Assembly (NCBI RefSeq): GCF_963668085.1
Contig: NZ_OY764059.1
Coordinates: 1-64,000 of the forward strand
Direction of reading: 5' to 3'
DNA length: 64,000 nt
DNA from: an uncultured Ilyobacter sp.
GTDB lineage: Bacteria; Fusobacteriota; Fusobacteriia; Fusobacteriales; Fusobacteriaceae
A model generated the notes under the pieces. The model saw only the letters and a program-made list of their open reading frames with translations, did no database searches and was not told the DNA's origin. Position 1 is the stretch's first letter. Each line of letters opens with the position of its first letter. Position numbers and translations under genes: made by a program. Positions 28,390 through 36,029 of this stretch are shown piece after piece.

Positions 28390-29745
28390 ATGAAAAATAA
28401 ACTTGAAACCGGCGATATAAAAAAACTTCTTGTGGAGTTTGCCATCCCCTCTATAATAGGTTCTACCATAGTCATGCTCTATACAATAATCGACCGTATT
28501 TTTATCGGTCAGAGGCTAGGAGCAGAAGCTCTCGCAGGTGTCACCCTCACCTTCCCCTTTGCACAGCTTTCTGTAGCAGCCTCTATACTCATAGGTATGG
28601 GATCTAGTGTCCTCATATCAATAAAACTCGGTGCCCAGAAAAACGATGAAGCAGAGGAGATACTAGGAACTCAGTTTCTCATGTTTCTTTTGATGTGTAC
28701 CTCTATCGTCATTATAGAAGAAGTTTTTCTGATAAAATTTCTAAATATCAGCGGTGCTACAAAAGATACCCTAGAATACGCCGTAAGTTATGCCCGGGTC
28801 TTCATCCCAGTTATTTACTTCCAGTCCTTCACCTACGGCCTGAACGGAGTCGTGAGGGCTCAGGGACTCCCCAAGCTTGCAATGAAAGTTTCTGCTATTG
28901 GTGCAGTTACAAATGTCATTCTTGACTATATATTTTTATACATCCTAAACATGGGTACCTTCGGAGCGGGGCTTGCCACCCTTTTAGCCACAGCTTTTGC
29001 CTCGTGCTTCAACCTTAATTTTTTCATATACGGAAAAAGTAAAATAAAGCTTTTGCTGAAAAACATAAAAATCAGAAAAGACTATATGCTGGATATGCTA
29101 AAACTCGGTGCGTCTCCCTCTCTTATCCAGCTGTCAAACAGCCTAGTCACCGGAATATACAATAATCAGCTTAAAAATTTTGGGGGTTCTCCCGCCATTG
29201 CAGCCTTTGGAATAATGACCACTATACTCTCCCTTGTGATAATGATAAATATAGGACTTTCCCAGGGAATGCAGCCTATTGTTGGATTCAATCTGGGGGC
29301 AAAAATTTATAGTCGGGTGATAAAAACCTTCAAACTGACCTTTTATGCAGGTTTTATTATTTCGACAGTTTTACTCTTTATCGTAGGAGTGTTTCCAGGG
29401 GCCATAGTGAGAATCTTTGTAGATGACCCTGAAACAATAGAGGCGGGAAAAATGGCTCTCAGACTTGGACTGTCTGTTATTCCCCTTACAACTGGAAGTA
29501 TTATTATATCCAATTTCTACCAGGCTATAGGGGATGCAAAGAGATCTATTATTTTCAGTATCTTAAGAAAAATCATAATAATAATTCCTGCCCTTATTTT
29601 CCTTCCAAAGCTTTTGGGAATAAACGGAATATGGCTCAGCAGACCATTTTCAGACACAGCCTCATTTTTGATAATGGGAATCTTTGTTATGAAGACTCTG
29701 AAAAATATGAATGATTTTTCTATCATCAGAAATAGTCAGAAATAA
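28390..29745 (+). CDS. MATE family efflux transporter
   Basis: A 451-residue inner-membrane exporter of the MATE fold with about twelve membrane segments. The N-terminal TGDIKKLLVEFAIPSIIGS, DRIFIGQRLG (about 36-45), GVVRAQGLPK (about 157-166), SQGMQPIVGFNLGAK (about 296-310) and the late FYQAIGDAKRS are typical. It is related to, but clearly diverged from, the MATE protein at 25795, so the two probably handle different compounds or arose by an old duplication. It stands alone, with ribosome site AAAGGAG and a shared terminator at its end. Confidence 0.93.
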   Translation: MKNKLETGDIKKLLVEFAIPSIIGSTIVMLYTIIDRIFIGQRLGAEALAGVTLTFPFAQLSVAASILIGMGSSVLISIKLGAQKNDEAEEILGTQFLMFLLMCTSIVIIEEVFLIKFLNISGATKDTLEYAVSYARVFIPVIYFQSFTYGLNGVVRAQGLPKLAMKVSAIGAVTNVILDYIFLYILNMGTFGAGLATLLATAFASCFNLNFFIYGKSKIKLLLKNIKIRKDYMLDMLKLGASPSLIQLSNSLVTGIYNNQLKNFGGSPAIAAFGIMTTILSLVIMINIGLSQGMQPIVGFNLGAKIYSRVIKTFKLTFYAGFIISTVLLFIVGVFPGAIVRIFVDDPETIEAGKMALRLGLSVIPLTTGSIIISNFYQAIGDAKRSIIFSILRKIIIIIPALIFLPKLLGINGIWLSRPFSDTASFLIMGIFVMKTLKNMNDFSIIRNSQK

Positions 29746-29750
29746 TAATT

Positions 29751-29782
29751 AAAAAAACAGCCTTTTTAAGGGCTGTTTTTTT
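29751..29782. terminator. Bidirectional terminator between MATE and HD-GYP genes
   Basis: AAAAAAACAGCC and GGCTGTTTTTTT form a perfect stem, with U-runs in both directions at converging genes. Confidence 0.92.
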
Positions 29783-30752
29783 AATATTCCAAATAATTCC
29801 TAGCTGCTAAAACCATGTATTCTTTTTCTAGTTCAGTTCTGAAACCTGATTTTATAGATAATTTTTCTAGCTTTTCCTTCTCTATCCTTACTAGTATCTC
29901 CACCAAATCCTCATCTAACTGACTTCCTGAAATTCCTCTCAATATTTCCAAAGCTTCCTTGTGAGTGGCCCTTTCTTTGTATATCCTATCTGTGGTAACT
30001 GCAGAGTAGGTGTCTGCAACAGCTATGATCTTTGCTTCTAAAGGGATCTCATCCCACTTCAGACGATAGTACCCGTTCCCGTCAATTCTCTCATGGTGAT
30101 ATCTTATCCAAGGCAAAATTTTATCAAAAACTTCAAAGGATTCTAAAATACGACTCCCGTATTCCACATGTTTTTTTATCTCGTCATACTCATCATCATT
30201 GAGCGGAGTTCTTTTATTGAGAATCTCCCTCGGTACCAGAATCTTACCTATGTCATGAAGAAGAGCTGCCTGTATTAGATCACTCTTGACTATATTAGAT
30301 TTCCATTTTTCAGGAAGATTTTCATATATAACTTCTACCAAATCAGCCACATGCTGTGAATGACCACTAGTGTAATTGTCTCTCAGTTCAACTACTCCAA
30401 CTAATCCGCTTACCATTTCCAAATGAAAGGATTCTATGGAAAAAAAAGTTTTTCCCAGTATCAGCAACACCATATATACAAATAAACCACCTATAAAAAG
30501 CAGCAATGATACCATGTTTAGAGTAATGGTATTTTCTGGACGCACTAGATATATATATCCCAGTTCAAGGATATATGAAAAAATAAAAGAGACCAAGAGT
30601 CCGAAAACAGTGAGATACATATTTTTATTGACCTCTGTTTTCATAACCTTGCTTATAAAATTTATCTTTTTTAAAATTTTCAAATAGTTTAATGTTCCTA
30701 AAAATATAAATAGAAGTCCCGTCATAACCAGCACAGAATTTATATCTAGCAT
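29781..30752 (-). CDS. Membrane HD-GYP-like phosphohydrolase
   Basis: A 323-residue protein with about four N-terminal membrane segments (7-26, 44-68, 76-100) and a cytosolic HD domain from about 110. Metal and catalytic motifs: GHSQHVADL (about 130-138), LLHDIGK (about 163-169), HHERIDGNGY (about 218-227) and AVADTYSAVTTDRIYK (about 246-261). These match the HD-GYP family, which cleaves cyclic di-GMP to pGpG or GMP, but the naming GYP triplet reads GYY. It may therefore be a c-di-GMP phosphodiesterase or act on another nucleotide. A membrane sensor domain with no known motif suggests control by an envelope signal. Confidence 0.85.
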   Translation of the reverse strand: MLDINSVLVMTGLLFIFLGTLNYLKILKKINFISKVMKTEVNKNMYLTVFGLLVSFIFSYILELGYIYLVRPENTITLNMVSLLLFIGGLFVYMVLLILGKTFFSIESFHLEMVSGLVGVVELRDNYTSGHSQHVADLVEVIYENLPEKWKSNIVKSDLIQAALLHDIGKILVPREILNKRTPLNDDEYDEIKKHVEYGSRILESFEVFDKILPWIRYHHERIDGNGYYRLKWDEIPLEAKIIAVADTYSAVTTDRIYKERATHKEALEILRGISGSQLDEDLVEILVRIEKEKLEKLSIKSGFRTELEKEYMVLAARNYLEY

Positions 30753-30918
30753 ATAAACACCTCTCTGTTATCTATAATATTTCATTCATTAGATTTGTTA
30801 TCAGACTAAATATACTTACTTTTTATTTTAATTAATTCCTTTTAAACTAAGCTATTATTTTTATAATCCTCTAATGGACTCCTTAGTTAACTAGAATTGC
30901 TACTTAAAATAATTTTTT

Positions 30919-31327
30919 ATAAATTACTGAATTTACAAGAATATTAGAGTCAAAAGATTTTGTCACGAATGAAAATCAATATAAGACAAAAAATTAACAC
31001 GAATAAGGACAAAAGATTTTGGCCACAGAGCATCATAAAAGTGTATGTTGCACAGAGAAAAAGAATGAGTCTCACAAAGTTAAAACCAAAACTGTAAATA
31101 CTCTCTTTTGCGAAAGGTTTTTTTATCCCTTTTCTCTTGCCATTGACAAAATCGGCGTTAAGAATAACCGCAGTGAAATCCTTAGAAAAAATCGACTGTC
31201 TGAACGTAGTGAGTTTCGAGTTTTTCTTGGATTTTCAAGGTTATTTAGCTGATTTTCACAGGCTTGAACTTTTGGTTACTTTTCTTTCAAGAGAAAAGTA
31301 ACGAATCCAGATAAATTCAATAATTTA
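30919..31327 (+). repeat. Dispersed repeat element, copy B
   Basis: A non-coding repeat of about 409 bp, homologous to copy A (17623-18125) in opposite orientation. It ends with a 28-nt near-perfect inverted repeat at 31275-31302 (GTTACTTTTCT arms) and carries TAAATT-(A/C)TGAATTTA-type outer ends. The conserved inner block contains GACTGTCTGAACGTAGTGAG. It occupies most of the 689-bp gap (30753-31441). The remaining 114 bp at the right hold the upstream region of the Smr gene. Confidence 0.82.
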
Positions 31328-31441
31328 ATTTGAAATACAATAACAAATCAGATTATTTAATTGGTGAGAAATCTTTTAATTTTTTGATAATATGTTAAAA
31401 TAAAATAACAAGCAAAATACCTATCACAACAGGAGGGATTT

Positions 31442-31885
31442 ATGGTTATAGACCTTCATAATATGACCTGTAATGACGCCATCAGATTTTTCATAACTAA
31501 ATATAATGAACTTTTTAAAAACGGATACAGAGGTAGTATAGAGGTTATTCACGGATATGGCTCCCAAGGTGAGGGAGGAGTTATAAAAAAAAGACTCAGG
31601 AAATTTCTAGAAGAAAATAAAAGTTCCTTGAAATTTAGCATCGATGCCAATCCAGGAGTTACATTTGTTGTGCCTATAAAGGCCATACCACAAATGAAAA
31701 ATGAAATTTCAAAAGATATTCTAGAGTTTTGTACTGAAAATCCCAAATCCATGGATAAAATAAAGGGAAACTTCTTTAAAAAATATAACAATAGAGAAAT
31801 TTTATCCACAGTGAAATCTCTTGTAAAAAAAGGCCAACTAGAAAGTTTTTTTAAGAAAAACCACCAGGTTTACCTTACAAAATAA
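31442..31885 (+). CDS. Smr-domain protein
   Basis: A 147-residue protein with an N-terminal small MutS-related (Smr) domain: DLHNMTCNDAIRFF (4-17) and VIHGYGSQGEGGVIKKRL (about 35-52), the HGxG motif being the nuclease/RNA-binding signature. Residues 83-147 form a lysine-rich region that could be a winged helix. Free-standing Smr proteins act as endonucleases, often on mRNA at collided ribosomes or on branched DNA. The ribosome site AGGAGGG is close to the ATG. It precedes yaaA by 50 bp, and the two may be co-transcribed. Confidence 0.85.
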   Translation: MVIDLHNMTCNDAIRFFITKYNELFKNGYRGSIEVIHGYGSQGEGGVIKKRLRKFLEENKSSLKFSIDANPGVTFVVPIKAIPQMKNEISKDILEFCTENPKSMDKIKGNFFKKYNNREILSTVKSLVKKGQLESFFKKNHQVYLTK

Positions 31886-31935
31886 GACATACTTACCTTA
31901 ATAAATTTTTTATAAATTCAAAGGATGGTAGAAAA

Positions 31936-32679
31936 ATGATCTTAGTTATATCTCCTAGCAAAACAATGGATTTTGATTCAGAAACTCTAGAAAATTCTGA
32001 ATCAGTTTATTTAAATGAAAAAACAAAAAATATTTTGAAAATTCTCAAAACTTTTTCTAAAGATGAGCTGTCTAAAACTATGAAACTCAAGGGAAATCTA
32101 CTGGACAAGACTTATTTGAATATTCAAAATTTTGAGACTAACTTTTCTAAAAAAGCAATCTCAGCCTATACCGGTACTGTCTTCAAGGAGATAAAATCTG
32201 AAAATTATTCAAAAGATCAGTTGAATTTTCTAGATGGACACCTTGTTATTCTGTCGGCATTTTACGGAATCTTATCTCCCTTTGATCTGATTTCCCCCTA
32301 TAGATTGGATCCTACCATGAAGATTTTTAAAGAGCTCTCCCTTTATGGTTACTGGAAAGATTTTATTACAGAAAAGTTAGGACAAATTTTCCAAAATAAA
32401 GATGAAGAATTTTTGATTAACCTAGCTTCATCTGAATATATAAAGATGATAGATAAAAAAATTTTTAAGTGTACTGTTATAGACATTGAATTCAAGGAAT
32501 TTAGAAATAATAAGTACTCCTCTATAAGTACCTATGCAAAAAAAGCCCGGGGAATGATGGCAGACTATATAATAAGAAAAAAATGTAAACTTCCAGAAGA
32601 GATAAAACATTTTGACAAGGATGGATATTCATTTAACAAAGAGCTGTCCTCAGAAACCAAATACGTCTTTACCAGATAG
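31936..32679 (+). CDS. yaaA: YaaA family peroxide-stress protein
   Basis: A 247-residue cytosolic protein of the YaaA/DUF328 family. In Escherichia coli YaaA lowers free iron and limits DNA damage under peroxide. Family marks are the N-terminal ILVISPSKTMDF (2-13), the FYGILSPFDLISPYRLDP region (about 112-129) and KARGMMADYIIRKK (about 203-216). Length matches the family. It fits an anaerobe that must survive oxidative pulses and sits close to the Smr gene. Confidence 0.95.
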   Translation: MILVISPSKTMDFDSETLENSESVYLNEKTKNILKILKTFSKDELSKTMKLKGNLLDKTYLNIQNFETNFSKKAISAYTGTVFKEIKSENYSKDQLNFLDGHLVILSAFYGILSPFDLISPYRLDPTMKIFKELSLYGYWKDFITEKLGQIFQNKDEEFLINLASSEYIKMIDKKIFKCTVIDIEFKEFRNNKYSSISTYAKKARGMMADYIIRKKCKLPEEIKHFDKDGYSFNKELSSETKYVFTR

Positions 32680-32747
32680 ATTTTTGTGTGATTTTCTCTT
32701 GAAACTAATTTTTTTGAACAAAATACTGCTTACAGAAAGAGGAATAA

Positions 32748-33254
32748 ATGAAAAAATTATTGTTTTTATTTTTGACCGTATACACATTTACATTTGCTAT
32801 CACAGACTTTCCATCTCTCAAATGGAAGGACGGGGAATTTGATATCCTCATGTCTTTTCCAGGTATAGAGGAGGATCTTAATTATCTTCAAGATACAAAA
32901 ATTCTTTCCAAGGAAAATCCAAAGGAAAAAATAAGCTCCTATAAGTTCCACATGAAAAATGAAAGTCTCTATAAGATTGAAGTGATTTTTGATTCTTCTA
33001 AGATTAAAAAAAGCGATATCAAAGAAATCTATGAAACTTTAGAAAAAACAATGGGACAGCCTGTATCGAGAAATCCTATCGATATCAGTCTTGGAGATAT
33101 GAAACTAAAAGGAAATTCGATCACCTTTTTCCCAGATAATGAAACCACAGTATTTCTAAAGGGGATAGATACACTAGATAAAGATGATACAATGACTAAT
33201 TCACAGTTGATTCTTGAATATCGGGACAACGAGATGTTAAACATAATCAATTAG
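32748..33254 (+). CDS. Exported hypothetical protein
   Basis: A 168-residue protein with a Sec signal peptide (MKKLLFLFLTVYTFTFA, cleavage about residue 17). The mature part has mixed charge and predicted alternating helices and strands, with no cysteines or membrane segments, so it should be a soluble periplasmic protein. No family recognised. It is a single gene between yaaA and a terminator. Confidence 0.72.
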   Translation: MKKLLFLFLTVYTFTFAITDFPSLKWKDGEFDILMSFPGIEEDLNYLQDTKILSKENPKEKISSYKFHMKNESLYKIEVIFDSSKIKKSDIKEIYETLEKTMGQPVSRNPIDISLGDMKLKGNSITFFPDNETTVFLKGIDTLDKDDTMTNSQLILEYRDNEMLNIIN

Positions 33255-33283
33255 TGACCATTACACTAAATAGTATTTATAAC

Positions 33284-33310
33284 AAAAAAGAGTGCTAAGC
33301 ACTCTTTTTA
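33284..33310. terminator. Bidirectional terminator between the exported protein and an EamA transporter
   Basis: AAAAAAGAGTGCT and AGCACTCTTTTTA form a stem usable in both directions. It overlaps the last codons of the converging EamA gene. Confidence 0.9.
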
Positions 33311-34206
33311 TTATTGATGTTATACACAATAAGCGAAGTAAATACTAAGATCATTCCAAGTACACTTATAAAGTTTGGGCTTTCTTCTGGAAGCAAGCTC
33401 CAGCTGATCACTGCTCCTAAAACAGGTATTATAAATTTCAACATGTTTAATTCAGAAACCTTCATACCTTCTATTTGTATCGCAATAAACCAAAGAGAGA
33501 ATGCAGCAGCAGAAACAAAGGCAAGCCATAAAAGACTCATATAAAACTCCTTGGGTAGGCTAAAAAATTCAATGTTATAGTTCTGTTCGAAAATTCGACT
33601 CATTAAAAGCAGCATAGAACCTCCCCAAAGCATCTGGTTAGAAGTAAGAAACCTTCCATCGATTCCACCTTTTATCTGTGCCACCTTTATGTTGGCATAA
33701 CTAGAAAGAGATGAGTTCATCAAAAGAAGAAATATCCCCATGGCCTCTTTTCTGCCCACAGGAGTTATAGGCTTGGTGTTTAAAATTATAACCCCTATAC
33801 CCAGAATGCCCAAAAGTATGCTCATAAACTTCATCCTGTCCATTTTGTCGTTATCCATTATAAAATGAGTCATAACTGCAGTTATAAGAGGACCGGTACC
33901 TATTATTATGGCTGCAGTGGCTCCGCTCACATATTTCATAGCAGTATAGTAAAGGGCATATCCTATCCCAACATTTAGAAGGGCTACATATGTTATTACC
34001 CTTCTGTGGGTTGCTAAAAGAACGAATAAATTTTTTCTCCAGCAAAAGGGAATAAGAATAATCCCAGCCAGAGTGAATCTCATTCCTGCAAAGGTAAGAG
34101 GTGCAGGTACATATTTAAATCCTATCTTGACCCATGCAAAGGCACTAGACCACAAAAAACAAGCCAAAATCCCCATTATAATACCGTGATGTTTCTTTAG
34201 AGTCAC
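33295..34206 (-). CDS. EamA/DMT family transporter
   Basis: A 303-residue inner-membrane protein with ten hydrophobic segments and two EamA repeats (about 8-140 and 150-295). Typical signs are the N-terminal ILACFLWSSAFAWVKIGF, the GMRFTLAGI segment, ALYYTAMKYVSGATAAII ending the first repeat, and the loop Pro in FIIPVLGAVISW. Members export amino acids or metabolites. The substrate cannot be read from the sequence. Single gene ending at the shared terminator. Confidence 0.9.
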   Translation of the reverse strand: MTLKKHHGIIMGILACFLWSSAFAWVKIGFKYVPAPLTFAGMRFTLAGIILIPFCWRKNLFVLLATHRRVITYVALLNVGIGYALYYTAMKYVSGATAAIIIGTGPLITAVMTHFIMDNDKMDRMKFMSILLGILGIGVIILNTKPITPVGRKEAMGIFLLLMNSSLSSYANIKVAQIKGGIDGRFLTSNQMLWGGSMLLLMSRIFEQNYNIEFFSLPKEFYMSLLWLAFVSAAAFSLWFIAIQIEGMKVSELNMLKFIIPVLGAVISWSLLPEESPNFISVLGMILVFTSLIVYNINNKKSA

Positions 34207-34283
34207 TCAATATCACCCGTCCTTTTTTTGTTGTATCTCATTTTACATCAACTTTATACCAAAAGATATATCTTTCAAAAAAT

Positions 34284-34306
34284 AAAAAAAAGAACCTAAA
34301 CGGTTC
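34284..34306 (-). terminator. Terminator of the tRNA array
   Basis: Minus strand: GAACC pairs with GGTTC (34292-34306), followed by eight T. It lies directly after tRNA-Asp, the last gene of the array. Confidence 0.85.
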
Positions 34307-34312
34307 AAATAA

Positions 34313-34389
34313 TGGCGGGAGTGACGAGACTCGAACTCGCGACCCCCGGCGTGACAGGCCGGTGCTCTAACCAACTGAGCTACACCCCC
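34313..34389 (-). tRNA. tRNA-Asp (GTC)
   Basis: 77 nt, acceptor GGGGGTG with CACTCCC (one G-U), anticodon loop CTGTCAC (GTC), CCA encoded. Last of 11 tRNAs transcribed on the minus strand. Confidence 0.97.
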
Positions 34390-34416
34390 ATTAGGTATAT
34401 ATATTTGTAAAAAATA

Positions 34417-34492
34417 TGGTGGTCGCAACAGGACTTGAACCTGTGACCCCCTGCTTGTAAGGCAGGTGCTCTCCCAACTGAGCTATGCGACC
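34417..34492 (-). tRNA. tRNA-Val (TAC)
   Basis: 76 nt, acceptor GGTCGCA with TGCGACC, anticodon loop CTTACAA (TAC), CCA encoded. Confidence 0.97.
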
Positions 34493-34497
34493 TTTGG

Positions 34498-34573
34498 TGG
34501 TGCCCAGAGGCGGAATCGAACCACCGACACGGGGATTTTCAGTCCCCTGCTCTACCGACTGAGCTATCTGGGC
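34498..34573 (-). tRNA. tRNA-Phe (GAA)
   Basis: 76 nt, acceptor GCCCAGA with TCTGGGC, anticodon loop CTGAAAA (GAA), CCA encoded. Confidence 0.97.
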
Positions 34574-34576
34574 ATA

Positions 34577-34662
34577 TGGCGGAGGATGAGAGACTCGAAC
34601 TCTCATGGCTTTTACACCGCCGGTTTTCAAGACCGGTGCCTTACCAATTAGACTAATCCTCC
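34577..34662 (-). tRNA. tRNA-Ser (TGA)
   Basis: 86 nt with the long variable arm of class II tRNAs, acceptor GGAGGAT with ATCCTCC, anticodon loop CTTGAAA (TGA), CCA encoded. Confidence 0.96.
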
Positions 34663-34666
34663 ATAT

Positions 34667-34741
34667 TGGTACCCCGTAGGAGAATCGAACTCCTCTCTCC
34701 AGAGTGAAAATCTGGTGTCCTAACCGATGGACGAACGGGGC
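34667..34741 (-). tRNA. tRNA-Glu (TTC)
   Basis: 75 nt, starts GCCCCGTTCGTCC and ends ACGGGGTACCA (G-U first pair), anticodon loop TTTTCAC (TTC). Confidence 0.96.
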
Positions 34742-34746
34742 ATGAG

Positions 34747-34823
34747 TGGTGGATCCAGCTGGAATCGAACCAGCGACCACTCGGTTATGAGCCGAGTGCT
34801 CTAACCAACTGAGCTATGGATCC
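34747..34823 (-). tRNA. tRNA with CAT anticodon (elongator Met or Ile2)
   Basis: 77 nt, acceptor GGATCCA with TGGATCC, anticodon loop CTCATAA (CAT), CCA encoded. It lacks initiator features. The TGGTCGCTGGTTCGATTCC arm and GGCTCATAACC stem resemble tRNA-Ile2, whose CAT is modified to lysidine to read AUA. I cannot decide between elongator Met and Ile2. Confidence 0.9.
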
Positions 34824-34828
34824 ATAAA

Positions 34829-34905
<77 letters not shown>

Positions 34906-34911
34906 ATGTTA

Positions 34912-34987
34912 TGGTGCGTCACACAGGGATCGAACCTGTGACAACACGATTAAAAGTCGTGTGCTCTACCAACTGAGCTAGTGACGC
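34912..34987 (-). tRNA. tRNA-Lys (TTT)
   Basis: 76 nt, acceptor GCGTCAC with GTGACGC, anticodon loop CTTTTAA (TTT), CCA encoded. Confidence 0.97.
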
Positions 34988-34988
34988 A

Positions 34989-35064
<76 letters not shown>

Positions 35065-35070
35065 ATGTTT

Positions 35071-35147
<77 letters not shown>

Positions 35148-35161
35148 CTATGAAATTTGAA

Positions 35162-35249
35162 TGGTGCCTGGGGCGGGAATCGAACCCGCACGACCCTAGA
35201 GGTCACAGGATTTTAAGTCCTGTGCGTCTACCAGTTCCGCCACCCAGGC
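35162..35249 (-). tRNA. tRNA-Leu (TAA)
   Basis: 88 nt with long variable arm, acceptor GCCTGGG with CCCAGGC, anticodon TAA in ACTTAAAAT, CCA encoded. First gene of the array in transcription order. Confidence 0.97.
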
Positions 35250-35279
35250 GTTTATTTTTGTCCCTTGAGGACAGGAATA

Positions 35280-35308
35280 ATAATATCATAAATACAAAGT
35301 GTCGTCAA
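35280..35308 (-). promoter_or_regulatory. Promoter of the 11-tRNA array
   Basis: Minus strand: -35 TTGACG (35303-35308), 17-bp spacer, -10 TATTAT (35280-35285), then TATTCCTGTCCTC. This is the same design as the rrn promoters. It overlaps the last codons of the nuclease gene that ends at 35286. Confidence 0.8.
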
Positions 35309-36029
35309 CACTTTTTTTATTTTTCCAACAAAAATTTTTAAACTCACATACCTTGCAGTGATTTACTTCTATTTTCACGTATTCATTGAAATTAAAAAAT
35401 CCAATGTTTTCAATGGTTTCATTCAAGAATGCCCTGTTTTTTTCATGAAGATCATCATCATATTTCACAGTTAAATTTTCCTCAGGATATTCCGTCTGAT
35501 AATAGACCATCTCAATGTTTTTTATTTTTCGAATATTTTCAAATACATATTTATAGTTTTCTTTCAGAAGATAGAGATATATTTTTGTCTGAAGGGATTC
35601 CTCTATACTCTCCATAGAGAGTCTTTTTTTGTTTGTTTTAAAATCCACTATCTGCACCCTGCCGTTTGGCCTCAGTATTATAAGATCATACCTTGCCATC
35701 AGCCTCATTTTTCCATTTTTTTCTCTCAGGTCATATTCGGAAAAATATCTACAGTTTTCCTCTATAGGATATTTCTCCTTCAGTTTTTGAAAAAGTTCTT
35801 TCAGTTCTTTATCTTGAAGATACTCTCCCTCAATATCTATCCCCTTAAAATACCTCTCTGCAAGAAGATGGAATCGGCTTCCCTTTTGGAAACTATCCTT
35901 TAAGCTATCGTCATCTGATCCGTAAAGTCCATCAAAATACCTGTACCTGAATTTTAACGGGCATTGTATAAATGTACCTATAGAACTCTGAGTGTATAAA
36001 AAATTTTTATCATTTCTTACGTCTCTCAT
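35286..36029 (-). CDS. Fe-S PD-(D/E)XK nuclease, RecB/AddB/Cas4-like
   Basis: A 247-residue nuclease. The core reads ARYDLIIL (about 113-120), VDFKTNKK (about 128-135) and QTKIYLYLL (about 147-155), i.e. D...DxK and the QxxxY motif of RecB-type nucleases. One Cys near the N-terminus (C23) and a C-terminal C-x2-C-x5-C (CKVCEFKNFC) form the iron-sulfur clasp seen in AddB, Dna2 and Cas4. SSIGTFIQCPLKFRYRY is the typical start of the fold. It overlaps the upstream helicase gene by 20 bp, so the two proteins are co-produced and likely form one helicase-nuclease. No Cas genes or CRISPR arrays are nearby, so I do not call it Cas4. Confidence 0.87.
   Translation of the reverse strand: MRDVRNDKNFLYTQSSIGTFIQCPLKFRYRYFDGLYGSDDDSLKDSFQKGSRFHLLAERYFKGIDIEGEYLQDKELKELFQKLKEKYPIEENCRYFSEYDLREKNGKMRLMARYDLIILRPNGRVQIVDFKTNKKRLSMESIEESLQTKIYLYLLKENYKYVFENIRKIKNIEMVYYQTEYPEENLTVKYDDDLHEKNRAFLNETIENIGFFNFNEYVKIEVNHCKVCEFKNFCWKNKKSVDDTLYL

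Noticed and set aside
35286..36029. Possible Cas4 and therefore a CRISPR locus
   Set aside because: No direct-repeat array or other cas gene is present in the window, and the partner is an overlapping helicase.
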